40,851 nucleotides of DNA from a virus, in the IMG/VR virus record IMGVR_UViG_3300043449_001524, positions 1 to 40,851 of that record, one strand, 5' to 3'. This document shows positions 13,388 to 22,464 of the stretch, piece after piece. The translations under genes were made by a program, and so were the position numbers. The notes under the pieces are model-generated. The model made no database searches, was not told the origin of the DNA, and saw nothing but the letters and a program-made list of their open reading frames with translations. Every line of letters begins with the position of its first letter. The first letter of the stretch is position 1.

Positions 13388-14799
13388 CACTCACCCGCCA
13401 AAGATTTTGGAATCTCAATAAAGTTGATGAAATCCACTTTGCATTTAAACCCGTTTTCTGAGTCCAACTGATATTCGATTCTCTTCGTATAAAAAATAGA
13501 ATCAAAATACTTCATGCTTTCAGCGAATACCGAGGCGACTTTTGGGCTATATCCTCGACGTTTTAAAAATGTCTCCTTTTCGGATACACTCTGAAGGCTA
13601 TTGACGCCGTTTAGATCGCCCTGGTCGATAAAGATTTTAATCGGCATTCCGATCCGAAGTTTCAATATATCGAATCTTTTTCTATCAGAGATAGATCCGC
13701 TTACTACCTTGCCGTCTGGGACTTCCATCTCCTTCGTTTCTAATGATCCCTCAATTTGTTGGCGTCCGATTTCCTCGTAAATCTTCTCGCCTATCGAAAT
13801 GAGGTGATCCTTGCTTGTCACATTAGCAACATTGAATGAAAGATATGGCGCGGCTTTCAGCTTAGAATCACCTGTATCAACTGGCGTTCCGTCCGGTTTC
13901 AAGGTTTGAATGACCATTTCCTTGTTAGGGATTCCGGTATCTTTTGACCATGCCGCAGTCGCTTCGGCTGGAATCTGGGCTGTCTCGACGTCTTTTTTTA
14001 TTAAATTGATGGATCTAACAATGACATTGAAATTCTTCATCCGGCCAATCTTGCGCTTGTATTCAAGCTGCCTGATGTTCTTGCCATATACGAAGATTTT
14101 GCCACGGTCCTTTGAGTAGAGAACCCGAGGCTTCGATAACACGAGCCTATCAATCTCGATATAAGCGATCAGACCCGCGTGGTGAACCACTTTAGATACA
14201 ACGTCCCAATAGGACATTCCAGAGTCAATGTTGATCTTCCCGCTGGTCTTGTCTTTTTCAGACCAGAATTTTGAAAGAGTCGGTAACTCGCCTGGAACCC
14301 GATTATCTAATTCAATAGCCTCTGTTTCTGGCAATGATGACAATATGCCTTTTAGGACCACGTCGAGTTTTTGCTCTACGTTCAAAGTGCCGCTAGGATA
14401 CTTTCTATCAGCGAGCAGTCCGACGAAATCCCGGCCTTCCATTTTTACTGTCCGTTTAGACTCATCAAAACGGATGGACTCCTCGTCAGCGAAACCAATT
14501 AAAATGACATTATTGTCGCTGGGCTTAATTCTGACTTCTCCATCCGATCCAACCTTATTCATGTTTTCCATGAATATTTTAACACCGACCGCTCGAATAG
14601 CCCGTGGATCAAATGGGAAGTTTTTGTAATCAATCTCCAGACTGAAAGTGCTCGCTTGTGTGTATTCGTTAATGTTGACGGTAACATTCCGACAAATAAT
14701 CGGAAGCTCGTAAACTTTATCTAGCGAAGAACTCTGAGAGCCAAAATTTTCCCACCGAACTCTCAGGACTACGCATACCTGCGGATAATACACTCCCAT
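13387..14799 (-). CDS. Baseplate hub protein (gp27/gpD/XkdQ-like)
   Basis: The 470-aa protein is positioned between the LysM tail protein and the spike, as XkdQ/gpD hubs are. Segments typical of hub beta-barrels are visible: FSLEIDYKNFPFD near 60, KRTVKMEGRDFVGLLADRKY near 120, MSYWDVVSKVVHHAGLIAYI near 200 and IEYQLDSENGFKCKVDFINF near the end. The hub trimer links tube and spike. The ribosome binding site is weak. Confidence 0.8.
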   Translation of the reverse strand: MGVYYPQVCVVLRVRWENFGSQSSSLDKVYELPIICRNVTVNINEYTQASTFSLEIDYKNFPFDPRAIRAVGVKIFMENMNKVGSDGEVRIKPSDNNVILIGFADEESIRFDESKRTVKMEGRDFVGLLADRKYPSGTLNVEQKLDVVLKGILSSLPETEAIELDNRVPGELPTLSKFWSEKDKTSGKINIDSGMSYWDVVSKVVHHAGLIAYIEIDRLVLSKPRVLYSKDRGKIFVYGKNIRQLEYKRKIGRMKNFNVIVRSINLIKKDVETAQIPAEATAAWSKDTGIPNKEMVIQTLKPDGTPVDTGDSKLKAAPYLSFNVANVTSKDHLISIGEKIYEEIGRQQIEGSLETKEMEVPDGKVVSGSISDRKRFDILKLRIGMPIKIFIDQGDLNGVNSLQSVSEKETFLKRRGYSPKVASVFAESMKYFDSIFYTKRIEYQLDSENGFKCKVDFINFIEIPKSLAGE

Positions 14800-14812
14800 G
14801 CCATGTTATCGT

Positions 14813-15964
14813 TTAGAGCTTGGGAATTTCTAGTACCTGACCTGCTGTAATTGTCGTCGACTCTAACTTGTTATGAGCCTTGATTTTCGACCAATACTCT
14901 GAATTATTATAGTATTTCATCGAAATGCTTTGCAGGGTTTCACCGTTCTTAACCAAATGGCGCACCAATGGAACCGACTTAGCAAGCAGCTCAAATCGCT
15001 TCTGTAGCTGTGCCATGATCGATTGCAGCGAGTAAATATTTGAGACAGACAAGTTGATATGCGCCCAGTTTTTTATCTGTGCTGCATTGTATTCAGCCGA
15101 TGAAAATCCAGGTATCGGAGCCATGTTTTTAATAGAAAGATACATGAAGTTGATCTTTCTGGCTGTCACCGAGAGATAGGATCTATAAAAGCGGATCATC
15201 CCAATGGCGCGATTGGCAGAATTTTGAAGCGCCTCAACATCGGATATAATTCCATCGACAAAGCCCGTGATCTTTCCCACTGCGCTAGAAATGCCACTGA
15301 TGTAGCTATTGAGATCATCGACCAGGTTTGTGGGCATTGCCGACGGTATGTTTGACATTTCATCTAGTGACTTTGTTAGCTTCTGTGAAAGCTCGCGACT
15401 TGCCACGATCGGATTTCCGTCATCGATCGCGAATTTGTACCCGACCGGAGGCTTTAATCCGACTATCGCAAATTTCATCTCGTACTCGATTGACGAAAGA
15501 CGGCTCAGTTTGAAAGCTGTCTCTTCCATAAATCCATATCGGACCCATGTTCCAAGCTGGATCTTGAGTAGATTTCCTCTCATGCGGAGCGAATCAATCT
15601 TTTCTTGAAACTCCACCGCTGCTGTCTGAAGTTCGGAATCTCTAAATCGCTTAGTCTTAAAAACACCTTTGATCGTCTGGTCCGACTCACGAGAGCCCAG
15701 GATCTGCACAGCCGGTTCGTTGCTGCCCGGATAATAGTCTTTAACAACTTTTTGAGTCCCGCCAAATTCAAACGGAACGTGAGGCATAAAAGCCCCGTTC
15801 AACGCGACACTATCGACCTCTTTTCCATCGATAATCTCTGTGATGAGGAGTCCTTCGTCAAAATCGTTACCGAGGAAGTCGGTTCGGACTACTGCCTTAG
15901 AACTAATAGAACCAAGGAGTCCACTGGAGCCCTGTACACTGTTGCCTCCGAGAAGAAATCCCAT
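14813..15964 (-). CDS. Tail/baseplate protein with C-terminal LysM domain (XkdP/gp53-like)
   Basis: This 383-aa protein ends in a LysM domain (about 334-383: VRHLVKNGETLQSISMKYYN ... ITAGQVLEIPKL). The N-terminal 190 residues resemble a tail-initiator beta domain; the middle is helical. In contractile phages a LysM baseplate protein directly follows the tape measure and anchors it to the hub. The start codon overlaps the tape measure stop (TAATG). Confidence 0.85.
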   Translation of the reverse strand: MGFLLGGNSVQGSSGLLGSISSKAVVRTDFLGNDFDEGLLITEIIDGKEVDSVALNGAFMPHVPFEFGGTQKVVKDYYPGSNEPAVQILGSRESDQTIKGVFKTKRFRDSELQTAAVEFQEKIDSLRMRGNLLKIQLGTWVRYGFMEETAFKLSRLSSIEYEMKFAIVGLKPPVGYKFAIDDGNPIVASRELSQKLTKSLDEMSNIPSAMPTNLVDDLNSYISGISSAVGKITGFVDGIISDVEALQNSANRAIGMIRFYRSYLSVTARKINFMYLSIKNMAPIPGFSSAEYNAAQIKNWAHINLSVSNIYSLQSIMAQLQKRFELLAKSVPLVRHLVKNGETLQSISMKYYNNSEYWSKIKAHNKLESTTITAGQVLEIPKL

Positions 15965-17946
15965 TAGCGACCTCCAGCATAGGCGAAGCTCATTGAACCA
16001 TTGCGAGCCTGGCCTGGATTGGCAGTAGTCTTTTTGATCTGCTCCATTAGCGTGAAAGCGATCCGGTCCGGCTCCATCTGCTCTTTGAACTGATTGTTGA
16101 TGTTGATGTTACCGACGTTCGTAATCTGCTGCGATACGGGCTTCTTAGCCTCGGGATCTAAGTATGGAGCCATGTTCTCGCCGTAGATTTTCTTCGTTAT
16201 GTCGTCAATCGGACCCATGAAAGCACTCAAAATGCCTTTGGGGTTTTTCAACATATCGCTCGAAGTTAAATAAGCTAAAGCTGACGCAATGGCTTCTGGG
16301 ATCTTGAGAATAGCGCCAATGAATGTTTCGACAATGGTTAGCCCGTACACGAGCTGGAAGATTTTGTCATTGATCCAGTCGTACCACATCGCTTCCGAGA
16401 ACATGAACTTGATATGCTCTGCAATAAAGTCTTTCACCGCTGAGAATGGAGCGGCAAGCCGACCAAAAGCGATTCGGAGCCCGTTTAGATTTCGAGCGAA
16501 GAGTTCCAACTGAGCAGGAGTCTTTTTAAAGTCGTCGATGTTAGCGAGCGCCCTGGCTTCGCTGAAGATCGAGAAGAACCAGGTCAAGGCTGCTCCAGTC
16601 GCAAGAATAGTCCCTATGACCGGAAACATAAATACAGCAATGATTGCAGCAAATGCCGCAGCCGTCACTCCCGCAGCCTTTGCCATTGCCATAGGTTGTC
16701 TGTCAAAAATGTCGATCAATGCGACGACGGCTCCAGCCGTGACAGAAACCCACGCTCCAAAGGGCTTGGCAATGATTCCAAGCGATTTCAAAGCACCTCC
16801 GAGACTACCAATTAACGCTGTGGCCTCCATCACATGAGCCGCAGATTTTACGTCCCGTTTCAAATTTTCTACCGAGTGAAATCGCAAGTATGCTTCTTCC
16901 GGAGAGGAGGCAATGGCCTGGATAAAATCTCCTAGTTGTAGCGAGATCGCCGTTCCATGCTTAGCTAAAACCTGATTAGCCTGATAGACGGCCTGGCCGA
17001 CAATGTTTGAGATAGATGAACCAATACTCCTAAAGACCGAAAAAGTACCATAGAGCTGATCTTTCAATACCTGCATCTGAGCTGTCAGGCTTCTCGCGTT
17101 AGCCTCGACAATCTTGGCATTGCTTCCAAACTGAGAGAGAGCGTCGGTCAGCAATTGGATTCGCTTGTGAGAATCAAGCTGATTGAACTTCTGCATTCCC
17201 CCTTGCATCTTGTAGGGAGCAAGAGCCTGTGTGTCTGCAAAAAGCCTGGTGGTGAACATATCATTATTAGTTCCGCGACCCATGACCAGGTCCACCAGTT
17301 GATTATAGTATGCGCCGGGATCGACTCCTAAAATCGGAGCAGCCTTGAGATAAAAACGAGAAAGATCTATGGAACGATGGAGAGATGCGTCCTCCAGTCC
17401 TTTTGTTTTCGGAGCTATCGATTCACTGACAGTCTTTGGGAAAGCAGGAACGGGAATAGAAGACTTTGGAAGCTCAATCGAGGTTAGCTTCTGAATCTTA
17501 ATTGGCTCAGCAATGATATCCGCGACCGCGGGCATTGCCGAAAGTGTAGCGGACAACATCTTGGTTGTATTCAGCATTGTCTGAGCTGGAAGCCCAAACT
17601 CGATTGCTTTTTCCTTGATTCTGGTCATCGCATCGTCAGCGGCAAGAAAGCCATCTTCGATGCTATTTACCATGTGATTGGAGGCTAGAATGTTTGCGAG
17701 GGATCTTTGAGATGCGTTAAACTTCTCGCTGGCCTCGATCATCGTCCAGAGAGATCCGAGAACACTGGTGGTGCCGAGTCCCATAGTTCCAAGAAACCCG
17801 ACACCAACCCCCATTATTGCGCTTCGAGCTTGGAATGCGGAAGCACTGAGATCGTTTAGACTTCCTTGCAGAGTCTCGGAACCAAGAAGAGCTGCGCCAA
17901 TGTCAAATCGAAATTCGGTTAGAACATGGAAAACAGCGGCGTTCAT
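15964..17946 (-). CDS. Tape measure protein
   Basis: This 660-aa protein is the longest in the tail block after the fibre genes. It is helical, rich in Ala/Met/Ser, and has several hydrophobic segments (IMGVGVGFLGTMGLGTTSVL; WVSVTAGAVVALID; AAAFAAIIAVFMFPVIGTIL) as usual for tape measures that insert in the host membrane. It starts with ATG overlapping the TGA of the frameshifted chaperone. At about 0.15 nm per residue it predicts a tail near 100 nm. No lytic transglycosylase or peptidase motif is visible. Confidence 0.9.
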   Translation of the reverse strand: MNAAVFHVLTEFRFDIGAALLGSETLQGSLNDLSASAFQARSAIMGVGVGFLGTMGLGTTSVLGSLWTMIEASEKFNASQRSLANILASNHMVNSIEDGFLAADDAMTRIKEKAIEFGLPAQTMLNTTKMLSATLSAMPAVADIIAEPIKIQKLTSIELPKSSIPVPAFPKTVSESIAPKTKGLEDASLHRSIDLSRFYLKAAPILGVDPGAYYNQLVDLVMGRGTNNDMFTTRLFADTQALAPYKMQGGMQKFNQLDSHKRIQLLTDALSQFGSNAKIVEANARSLTAQMQVLKDQLYGTFSVFRSIGSSISNIVGQAVYQANQVLAKHGTAISLQLGDFIQAIASSPEEAYLRFHSVENLKRDVKSAAHVMEATALIGSLGGALKSLGIIAKPFGAWVSVTAGAVVALIDIFDRQPMAMAKAAGVTAAAFAAIIAVFMFPVIGTILATGAALTWFFSIFSEARALANIDDFKKTPAQLELFARNLNGLRIAFGRLAAPFSAVKDFIAEHIKFMFSEAMWYDWINDKIFQLVYGLTIVETFIGAILKIPEAIASALAYLTSSDMLKNPKGILSAFMGPIDDITKKIYGENMAPYLDPEAKKPVSQQITNVGNININNQFKEQMEPDRIAFTLMEQIKKTTANPGQARNGSMSFAYAGGR

Positions 17947-18403
17947 CGGTCCCCCCCTGATTCGGCCTCAATAATCCGTTTGAGCTGATCGCACACGATT
18001 CCAAACTCCCACGGCGTCAGGTCAAAAATATCTTCGGGGCGAAAACTCGTGTAACGGCAAACCCACGTTATTGTGCGCCAGAGTGCTTCTGCATCTCGGT
18101 TGCCGTTACTTTGGCCTTTCCCACGAGCTGACCCATAAACTCATTTGCGGCCATGTACTCAGAGGGAGAAAGAATCTCATCGAGATTTTCTTTCTCATTT
18201 CCGCTCAGAGTCTTGCCATCAATAGATACCATGAGATTCTTCAACAACTCCTGTTGCAGACTCATCTGAAAGACAAACTGGTTGTCGGAGGATTCGCGAG
18301 CAGCAGCCTTTGCTGCCATATTCATGTCACGGATCTTCAGTTCCCTAAAACCAATCCTCTTCCCGGTGTCTAAAGTAATTACTGTCAAATCTTTCTTTTC
18401 CAT
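17943..18403 (-). CDS. Tail assembly chaperone with -1 programmed frameshift (G and GT products)
   Basis: The zero-frame product (18403-18068, 111 aa) is a small acidic helical XkdN-like chaperone. A canonical -1 slippery heptamer G-GGA-AAG lies in frame at 18122-18116, codons Gly95-Lys96. Shifting -1 there gives 57 more residues (including TWVCRYTSFRPEDIFDLTPW) and ends at TGA 17945-17943, overlapping the tape measure ATG. The 153-aa fusion corresponds to lambda gpGT, which uses the same heptamer. The T-part DLTPWEF pattern is typical of tail chaperones. Both forms help tail tube subunits assemble on the tape measure. Confidence 0.88.
18116..18122 (-). promoter_or_regulatory. Ribosomal -1 slippery site GGGAAAG
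   Basis: The heptamer is in the correct phase (G GGA AAG) in the chaperone's zero frame, 16 codons before its stop. The -1 frame is open from here to 17943. Confidence 0.88.
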
Positions 18404-18453
18404 CTCACTTTTCCTTTGTTGATGGTTGTTGTTTAGTTAGTTATCGACCTTTG

Positions 18454-18535
18454 TGGCGGGGATGACAGGAATTGAACCTGCACCTCTCGCGAATGGCCCC
18501 TTAGCGCGAGTGCTCTTCCGTTATGCTACACCCCC
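18454..18535 (-). tRNA. tRNA-like gene with oversized anticodon loop, CCA encoded (isotype undetermined)
   Basis: The minus strand folds as a tRNA. It has acceptor GGGGGTG/CATCCCC (one G-U), a weak D-arm with GG in the loop, a perfect T-arm (GCAGG TTCAATT CCTGT), discriminator G and encoded CCA. The anticodon arm is abnormal: CTCGCG/CGCGAG forms a 6-bp stem around a 13-nt loop (CTAAGGGGCCATT), so no standard anticodon can be read. Outside it, TTTGTGGC and GCCACAAA would pair 8 more bp and bury the CCA. It lies between the tail tube and chaperone genes on the same strand. It could be a degenerate tRNA, an unusual decoder or an RNA processing element. Confidence 0.7.
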
Positions 18536-18547
18536 GACGCCACAAAA

Positions 18548-18970
18548 TTAGAGAGCTTGCCGCCCGGAACACTGAAATTCGAGAGTCTTTGTCATCTTCT
18601 CGTTCAGACCGGACTGTTTGCGGCTCATTTTAAACTGGCAGTCATAATAGACGTAGCTCTGCGACGTTCCGTCTGCGTAGTTCTCGGTTGTGACCATCGT
18701 GTAGTCACTAACCCCAATCCCATTTAGATTAGCAGTGACTAGCGCGTCAATGAACTTGTCTACTTCCGCGTTCTTTACCTGCATCTCCAAGCTCCCAGAC
18801 CATCCTTCGATTGTCTGATCGCCTTCTGGAACTGCGCGACCCACATAAAAGGTTCTGGAAAAACTCGAGTCCTGTTTAATATCGACCGATGTAATATCGA
18901 CAATGCCCACGACCGCGCCGTCCTGAAACAGTTTGATCGTGCCCTGGTGTCCACGAATTGATGCACTCAT
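18548..18970 (-). CDS. Tail tube protein (XkdM-like)
   Basis: The 140-aa beta-rich product begins MSASIRGHQGTIKLFQDGAV. GRAVPEGDQTIEGWSGSLEM and YDCQFKMSRKQSGLNEKMTK match the pattern of contractile-phage tube proteins. It lies directly after the sheath gene and forms the inner tube through which DNA passes. Length and position agree with the family. Confidence 0.88.
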   Translation of the reverse strand: MSASIRGHQGTIKLFQDGAVVGIVDITSVDIKQDSSFSRTFYVGRAVPEGDQTIEGWSGSLEMQVKNAEVDKFIDALVTANLNGIGVSDYTMVTTENYADGTSQSYVYYDCQFKMSRKQSGLNEKMTKTLEFQCSGRQAL

Positions 18971-18984
18971 TTTGTATTCTCCTA

Positions 18985-20118
18985 TTAGCTTTCAGTCACA
19001 ACCACAGATTCGCCAATCTGGGCATTCAACACGATATAGCGCATCGAGCTATAGATGCGTTGATACCAGAGAATCTTGAACATACCAGCCGCGATCGAGT
19101 CATTCGTATTAAGCGATTCGGTATCGATCAGCTTAGCTTTGCCGCCAACTACTTCGCTGTCCTTCGGAAGAATCCCGGACTGCTCCAGACTTGTAACAAA
19201 GGCTTGCAATGCGCCCTTAACCAGAGTCCGGTTTTCCTTCGAGTTCACAGCGTTCTGGTAGTTCTTGAGGAACTTTGCTGCGCTGTTAGTCAGAAAATCT
19301 GCCATGCGTCTACGAAGGATCATGACTTTAGAAGTGTCTACGATCTGAGTCACGACCCCAGACTTCGGCTTGATGCCGCCGAGATCCGCGTCGAGTTCGA
19401 ACCCACACACCCCGGCGTCTTTAAGTTGAATGAACTGCGCCTGGCTCATGTATTTTTTTAAGCCAGTTGCGCCATACATGAAGCCGGTATTTTTAGCATA
19501 GGCTGGATCGATGTTTGGTGCAGTCTGAGAGATGATCGATGCGAGCCACGACGCAGGATTAGTCATTGTCGGGACGCCAGCGATCGTCGTCTGAACCCAA
19601 GGATAGGCATAGATGACACGGCCCTCGGTGTCGCGATAATCTGCGACGTCAGCAATCACTTCCGCGATCGTCTGCTCTTCTGGACCGCATACAATACACA
19701 TCTTATCTTGGGTCACTTGGACATGAGCCTTCAAATAGCCGTTACGGGTATCGTTGTACTCATCCAGGAAAATGACATTCCCTGCGCCTTGCTGCTCAGC
19801 AACGGCAATAGCGGTTTCGTAATCGCTGTCTAATACTGCGCCAGCAAGACCGCTGCCTTCGACGCGGATGATCTTCAATCGACCGAATTTTTTATTTTTC
19901 AGAGCCGTAAACCCATTACCGCCTCCGAAAATCTCAGCCATTTCAGCCATAGATCCTACTTCGGTCAGCTCATTGAAAGGACCGTCCGTGAATTGCCCGA
20001 CCAGAATAGCTACGTTAGCAGCAACACCTGCCACATTCGGAGCCGGTGCCGATTCATTGATAATAATGCCATCGACGTCATCAAAAGCCGTCGGATCTGT
20101 CGTTCTAAAGATACCCAT
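18985..20118 (-). CDS. Contractile tail sheath protein
   Basis: The 377-aa protein begins MGIFRTTDPTAFDDVDGIII. The N-terminal strand-rich part (NVAGVAANVAILVGQFTDGP) and the C-terminal domain (KSGVVTQIVDTSKVMILRRR ... FKILWYQRIYSSMRYIVLNA) are recognisable sheath features. The C-terminal strand handshake region is present. It polymerises round the tube and contracts at infection. It is followed by the tube gene, and with the gp25 and J genes it defines a myovirus. Confidence 0.93.
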   Translation of the reverse strand: MGIFRTTDPTAFDDVDGIIINESAPAPNVAGVAANVAILVGQFTDGPFNELTEVGSMAEMAEIFGGGNGFTALKNKKFGRLKIIRVEGSGLAGAVLDSDYETAIAVAEQQGAGNVIFLDEYNDTRNGYLKAHVQVTQDKMCIVCGPEEQTIAEVIADVADYRDTEGRVIYAYPWVQTTIAGVPTMTNPASWLASIISQTAPNIDPAYAKNTGFMYGATGLKKYMSQAQFIQLKDAGVCGFELDADLGGIKPKSGVVTQIVDTSKVMILRRRMADFLTNSAAKFLKNYQNAVNSKENRTLVKGALQAFVTSLEQSGILPKDSEVVGGKAKLIDTESLNTNDSIAAGMFKILWYQRIYSSMRYIVLNAQIGESVVVTES

Positions 20119-20130
20119 TTTTATGTCTCC

Positions 20131-20730
20131 TCAAATCGTTTTTTCGGTTTCCGGCTCCGGTTCAAAGGGACTCGGAATGTTTGCGGGTAGTTCTAAATTG
20201 TTTTCGATTGTCTTAATGACGTAGTCTACTTTTTCAAACAGAGCGTGTAGATCTGCCTGAACATCGACTAAGATCCGCCATTCGTTTCTTTGAGAGGCGG
20301 CTTCGTCTTCAATGAAACGATAACTTTTTGCGTAAATGTGAGCCCATTCCCCATAATAGTCGTCAAGTTTTAGATTCAAACCAACCATTTCAGGATCAGG
20401 ATTTAAGATTTGAAGGACGCTCTCTGCTAGTTGATGGCGATGCGGCCTGGTCGACGTCCAGATATCTAGTTGTAATGAAACTTCATAGATTCCAAAAATC
20501 TTTGTGATCGTCTTTTGCGGATCTGATCCGGTCGTGCGATCAACTTTCTTCACAACATATGGCGAACCAGTGAGAAGTTTTGGATCGCGAATAAAAATGC
20601 TCATTGCCGGATACTGAAGTTTTTGACTTGGAGCCGGAAAGCCCTCGATGACACTATTCAGTGCAGGAATCCCTGCCTTGAAATAGGCGATAAGAGCCTT
20701 GGATAGTGCTTCGGTCATCCCTTTAGCCAA
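20131..20730 (-). CDS. Probable tail terminator / neck protein
   Basis: This 199-aa protein lies between the gp10-like protein and the sheath, the usual place of the tail terminator. Its middle has alternating strands (SLQLDIWTSTRPHRHQLAES) seen in terminator proteins that cap the tube and sheath. The C-terminus is acidic and Pro-rich. The start is uncertain: TTG 20730 has AGGAG ten bases upstream and overlaps the previous stop, while ATG 20718 is an alternative. Confidence 0.65.
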   Translation of the reverse strand: MAKGMTEALSKALIAYFKAGIPALNSVIEGFPAPSQKLQYPAMSIFIRDPKLLTGSPYVVKKVDRTTGSDPQKTITKIFGIYEVSLQLDIWTSTRPHRHQLAESVLQILNPDPEMVGLNLKLDDYYGEWAHIYAKSYRFIEDEAASQRNEWRILVDVQADLHALFEKVDYVIKTIENNLELPANIPSPFEPEPETEKTI

Positions 20731-21187
20731 ATTTCAGATACTCCTGTCTTATGTTGTCGATGATTTGTGGAATCCTGTCCTCCAGGATGTGCCTCGGAGC
20801 GATCCCCTCGCGAGCGATCTTCTCTTGTGTGTATTTTGCGAGCGCCCACACCTGGTCGGAATATCCCGTTTCAGGCTGCGACGGATCTTGTAGGACGCGC
20901 TTTGCCCATGCCAAAAGAGGTCGAATAGGTGGAGTGAAGGGACGCGCTCCATATTCAATAATAGCCGCGTGTGGAGCATAGTTTCCAAGAACTGCGCCGA
21001 ACTCCTCCTCGGTAAACGACCAGGACTGAGCGTAGAGTCCAGTGTCCACAGGCGAAGCTTCAACGAGCATTGGGATCGATTTTGCGATCCCGAGGACAGT
21101 AGCATGGCGAAGATGATCGATCTGCGACTTTGTGAAGACCTTTAACTCCTCAACCAGCTCTTGCATATTGACAGTTTTGGATTTCAT
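20723..21187 (-). CDS. HK97 gp10-like tail completion protein
   Basis: The 154-aa protein carries the family pattern SPVDTGLYAQSWSF (SPVDTGxLxxS), GNYAPHAAIIEYGARPF and a Pro-rich PPIRPLLAWAKR. These proteins join head and tail at the neck. The start overlaps the stop of the preceding tagged accessory gene (ATGA). Confidence 0.88.
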   Translation of the reverse strand: MKSKTVNMQELVEELKVFTKSQIDHLRHATVLGIAKSIPMLVEASPVDTGLYAQSWSFTEEEFGAVLGNYAPHAAIIEYGARPFTPPIRPLLAWAKRVLQDPSQPETGYSDQVWALAKYTQEKIAREGIAPRHILEDRIPQIIDNIRQEYLKFG

Positions 21188-21585
21188 CCAAGACCCGTCT
21201 TGTTTTTACGTTTTGCTTTTGATCTGGCTTTCATATAACTTTTTTCATTCAAACCAGCAGTTTTATATCCAAATCGACCACCAGCTATCGCGCCAAGTCC
21301 ATATCCGGCTACAACGGTTGCAGCACCCAACTTGCCTTTAGGCATCGGAGCGGCGGCCAGAAATCCAGCAGCGCCTCCAGCTAAAGATCCAAGAGTCGCC
21401 CAACCAAGCGTACTAGCAAATTTAGAAGCTACCGAAGATTCTTTATGAACCTGATTCAAGGTTCTTCTGTGAACCTCATTCTTGCCCATTGCTTTTGACT
21501 GTCTAGACCCTGATCCTCTAGATTTTTTATCTTTTATCGGAATAATCTTTCCATTTTTTCTAATGAATTTGACATTTCCAGGCAT
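21184..21585 (-). CDS. Tagged accessory protein 8 (FIRKNGK-IIPIK signature)
   Basis: No known family. The 133-aa protein starts MPGNVKFIRKNGKIIPIKDK, a member of the signature family found eight times here. A basic stretch follows, then an Ala/Gly-rich hydrophobic segment (about 58-100, with two GxxxG-like helices: TLGWATLGSLAGGAAGFLAA and ATVVAGYGLGAIAGGRFG). The tail is very basic (KARSKAKRKNKTG). It lies inside the neck gene cluster and is coupled to the gp10-like gene. Membrane insertion or DNA binding inside the virion is possible; the role is unknown. Confidence 0.72.
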   Translation of the reverse strand: MPGNVKFIRKNGKIIPIKDKKSRGSGSRQSKAMGKNEVHRRTLNQVHKESSVASKFASTLGWATLGSLAGGAAGFLAAAPMPKGKLGAATVVAGYGLGAIAGGRFGYKTAGLNEKSYMKARSKAKRKNKTGLG

Positions 21586-21629
21586 TGTTTAACACCAGTT
21601 TTTATCTACTCATTTATACGTTTTCAGTA

Positions 21630-22037
21630 TCAATACGGTGGCTTGAAAGCTTTTCTAGGTAATTTAACATTGTACATCACTGGTGCTGCAGTGGCTGCAC
21701 CTCCGATTGTTGCACCTAGTACTCGTGAACCCAGATGTTTCAAATATTCTTTAAACTTATCGCCAGCAGTACCTTTGATATCAGTTGCCTTTTTAACAGA
21801 ATAGACTTCCGCTGCGAGATTGAGGCCCATAGCCGCTAGTCCTACTTTTCGTCCAAACTTAAGCGCTCTACCATTACCGAGTTTCATACCGGCTTTGTGT
21901 GAGGCAACGGCTACAGTATGTAGACCTCCAATTACAGCGCCCGCAACGCCTTGTGCAATATATGACTTGGTATTCGATTGCTTGATAGGAACAACTCTTC
22001 CATTAATTCTAACAAATCTAACTCCATTGGTATTCAT
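21630..22037 (-). CDS. Tagged accessory protein 7 (FVRINGR-VVPIK signature)
   Basis: No known family. The 135-aa product begins MNTNGVRFVRINGRVVPIKQ, followed by Ala/Gly-rich segments (QGVAGAVIGGLHTVAVASHK; LGATIGGAATAAPVMYNV) and scattered Lys/Arg. GGGG lies seven bases before ATG. It sits between the head-closure gene and the previous tagged gene. Apart from the signature and the composition it shows no clear similarity to its relatives, as if one tag had been fused to different bodies. Confidence 0.72.
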   Translation of the reverse strand: MNTNGVRFVRINGRVVPIKQSNTKSYIAQGVAGAVIGGLHTVAVASHKAGMKLGNGRALKFGRKVGLAAMGLNLAAEVYSVKKATDIKGTAGDKFKEYLKHLGSRVLGATIGGAATAAPVMYNVKLPRKAFKPPY

Positions 22038-22050
22038 TTTTATCCCCTTT

Positions 22051-22464
22051 CTATTGGTTTGTAGAAACTTTTCGTAAAGTTATATTCCAGCAAAGCAACT
22101 TCTCTTCGACATGAATCACTCTATATAGATCCTTACCTACTTTGTAGAATCGCTCGATCGAATGTGAAGAGGAAGATCCGTCAACTTCAGATCGCACTGG
22201 AAAGCTCTGCTTCGAAATCCACTTGAGTCGAATATCTCCCATCTGAACAGCGCCACCTTCGCGGACTCGATAATCTGCCGAATAATCGACGATACTCGGG
22301 GATGGAAGTAACGGAAGCTCAGAGTCCCGATAACTTCCATCCCCCGGTTCGGTACCAGTCCACTTCCTTGTGACAATGGATACCGGCTGCTTCGAAGCGC
22401 CCAATTCATCGCGAATGCTCAAAATCGGGTTTACGGTCTGCCGTAAGTCGTCAACTAAGCTCAT
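22051..22464 (-). CDS. Probable head closure (stopper) protein
   Basis: This 137-aa protein has a helical start and a beta-rich C-terminus (VREGGAVQMGDIRLKWISKQ; FYKVGKDLYRVIHVEEKLL), consistent with small beta-barrel stoppers such as SPP1 gp16. It follows the connector gene with an ATGA overlap and precedes the neck genes. Family assignment is by position and pattern. Confidence 0.65.
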   Translation of the reverse strand: MSLVDDLRQTVNPILSIRDELGASKQPVSIVTRKWTGTEPGDGSYRDSELPLLPSPSIVDYSADYRVREGGAVQMGDIRLKWISKQSFPVRSEVDGSSSSHSIERFYKVGKDLYRVIHVEEKLLCWNITLRKVSTNQ

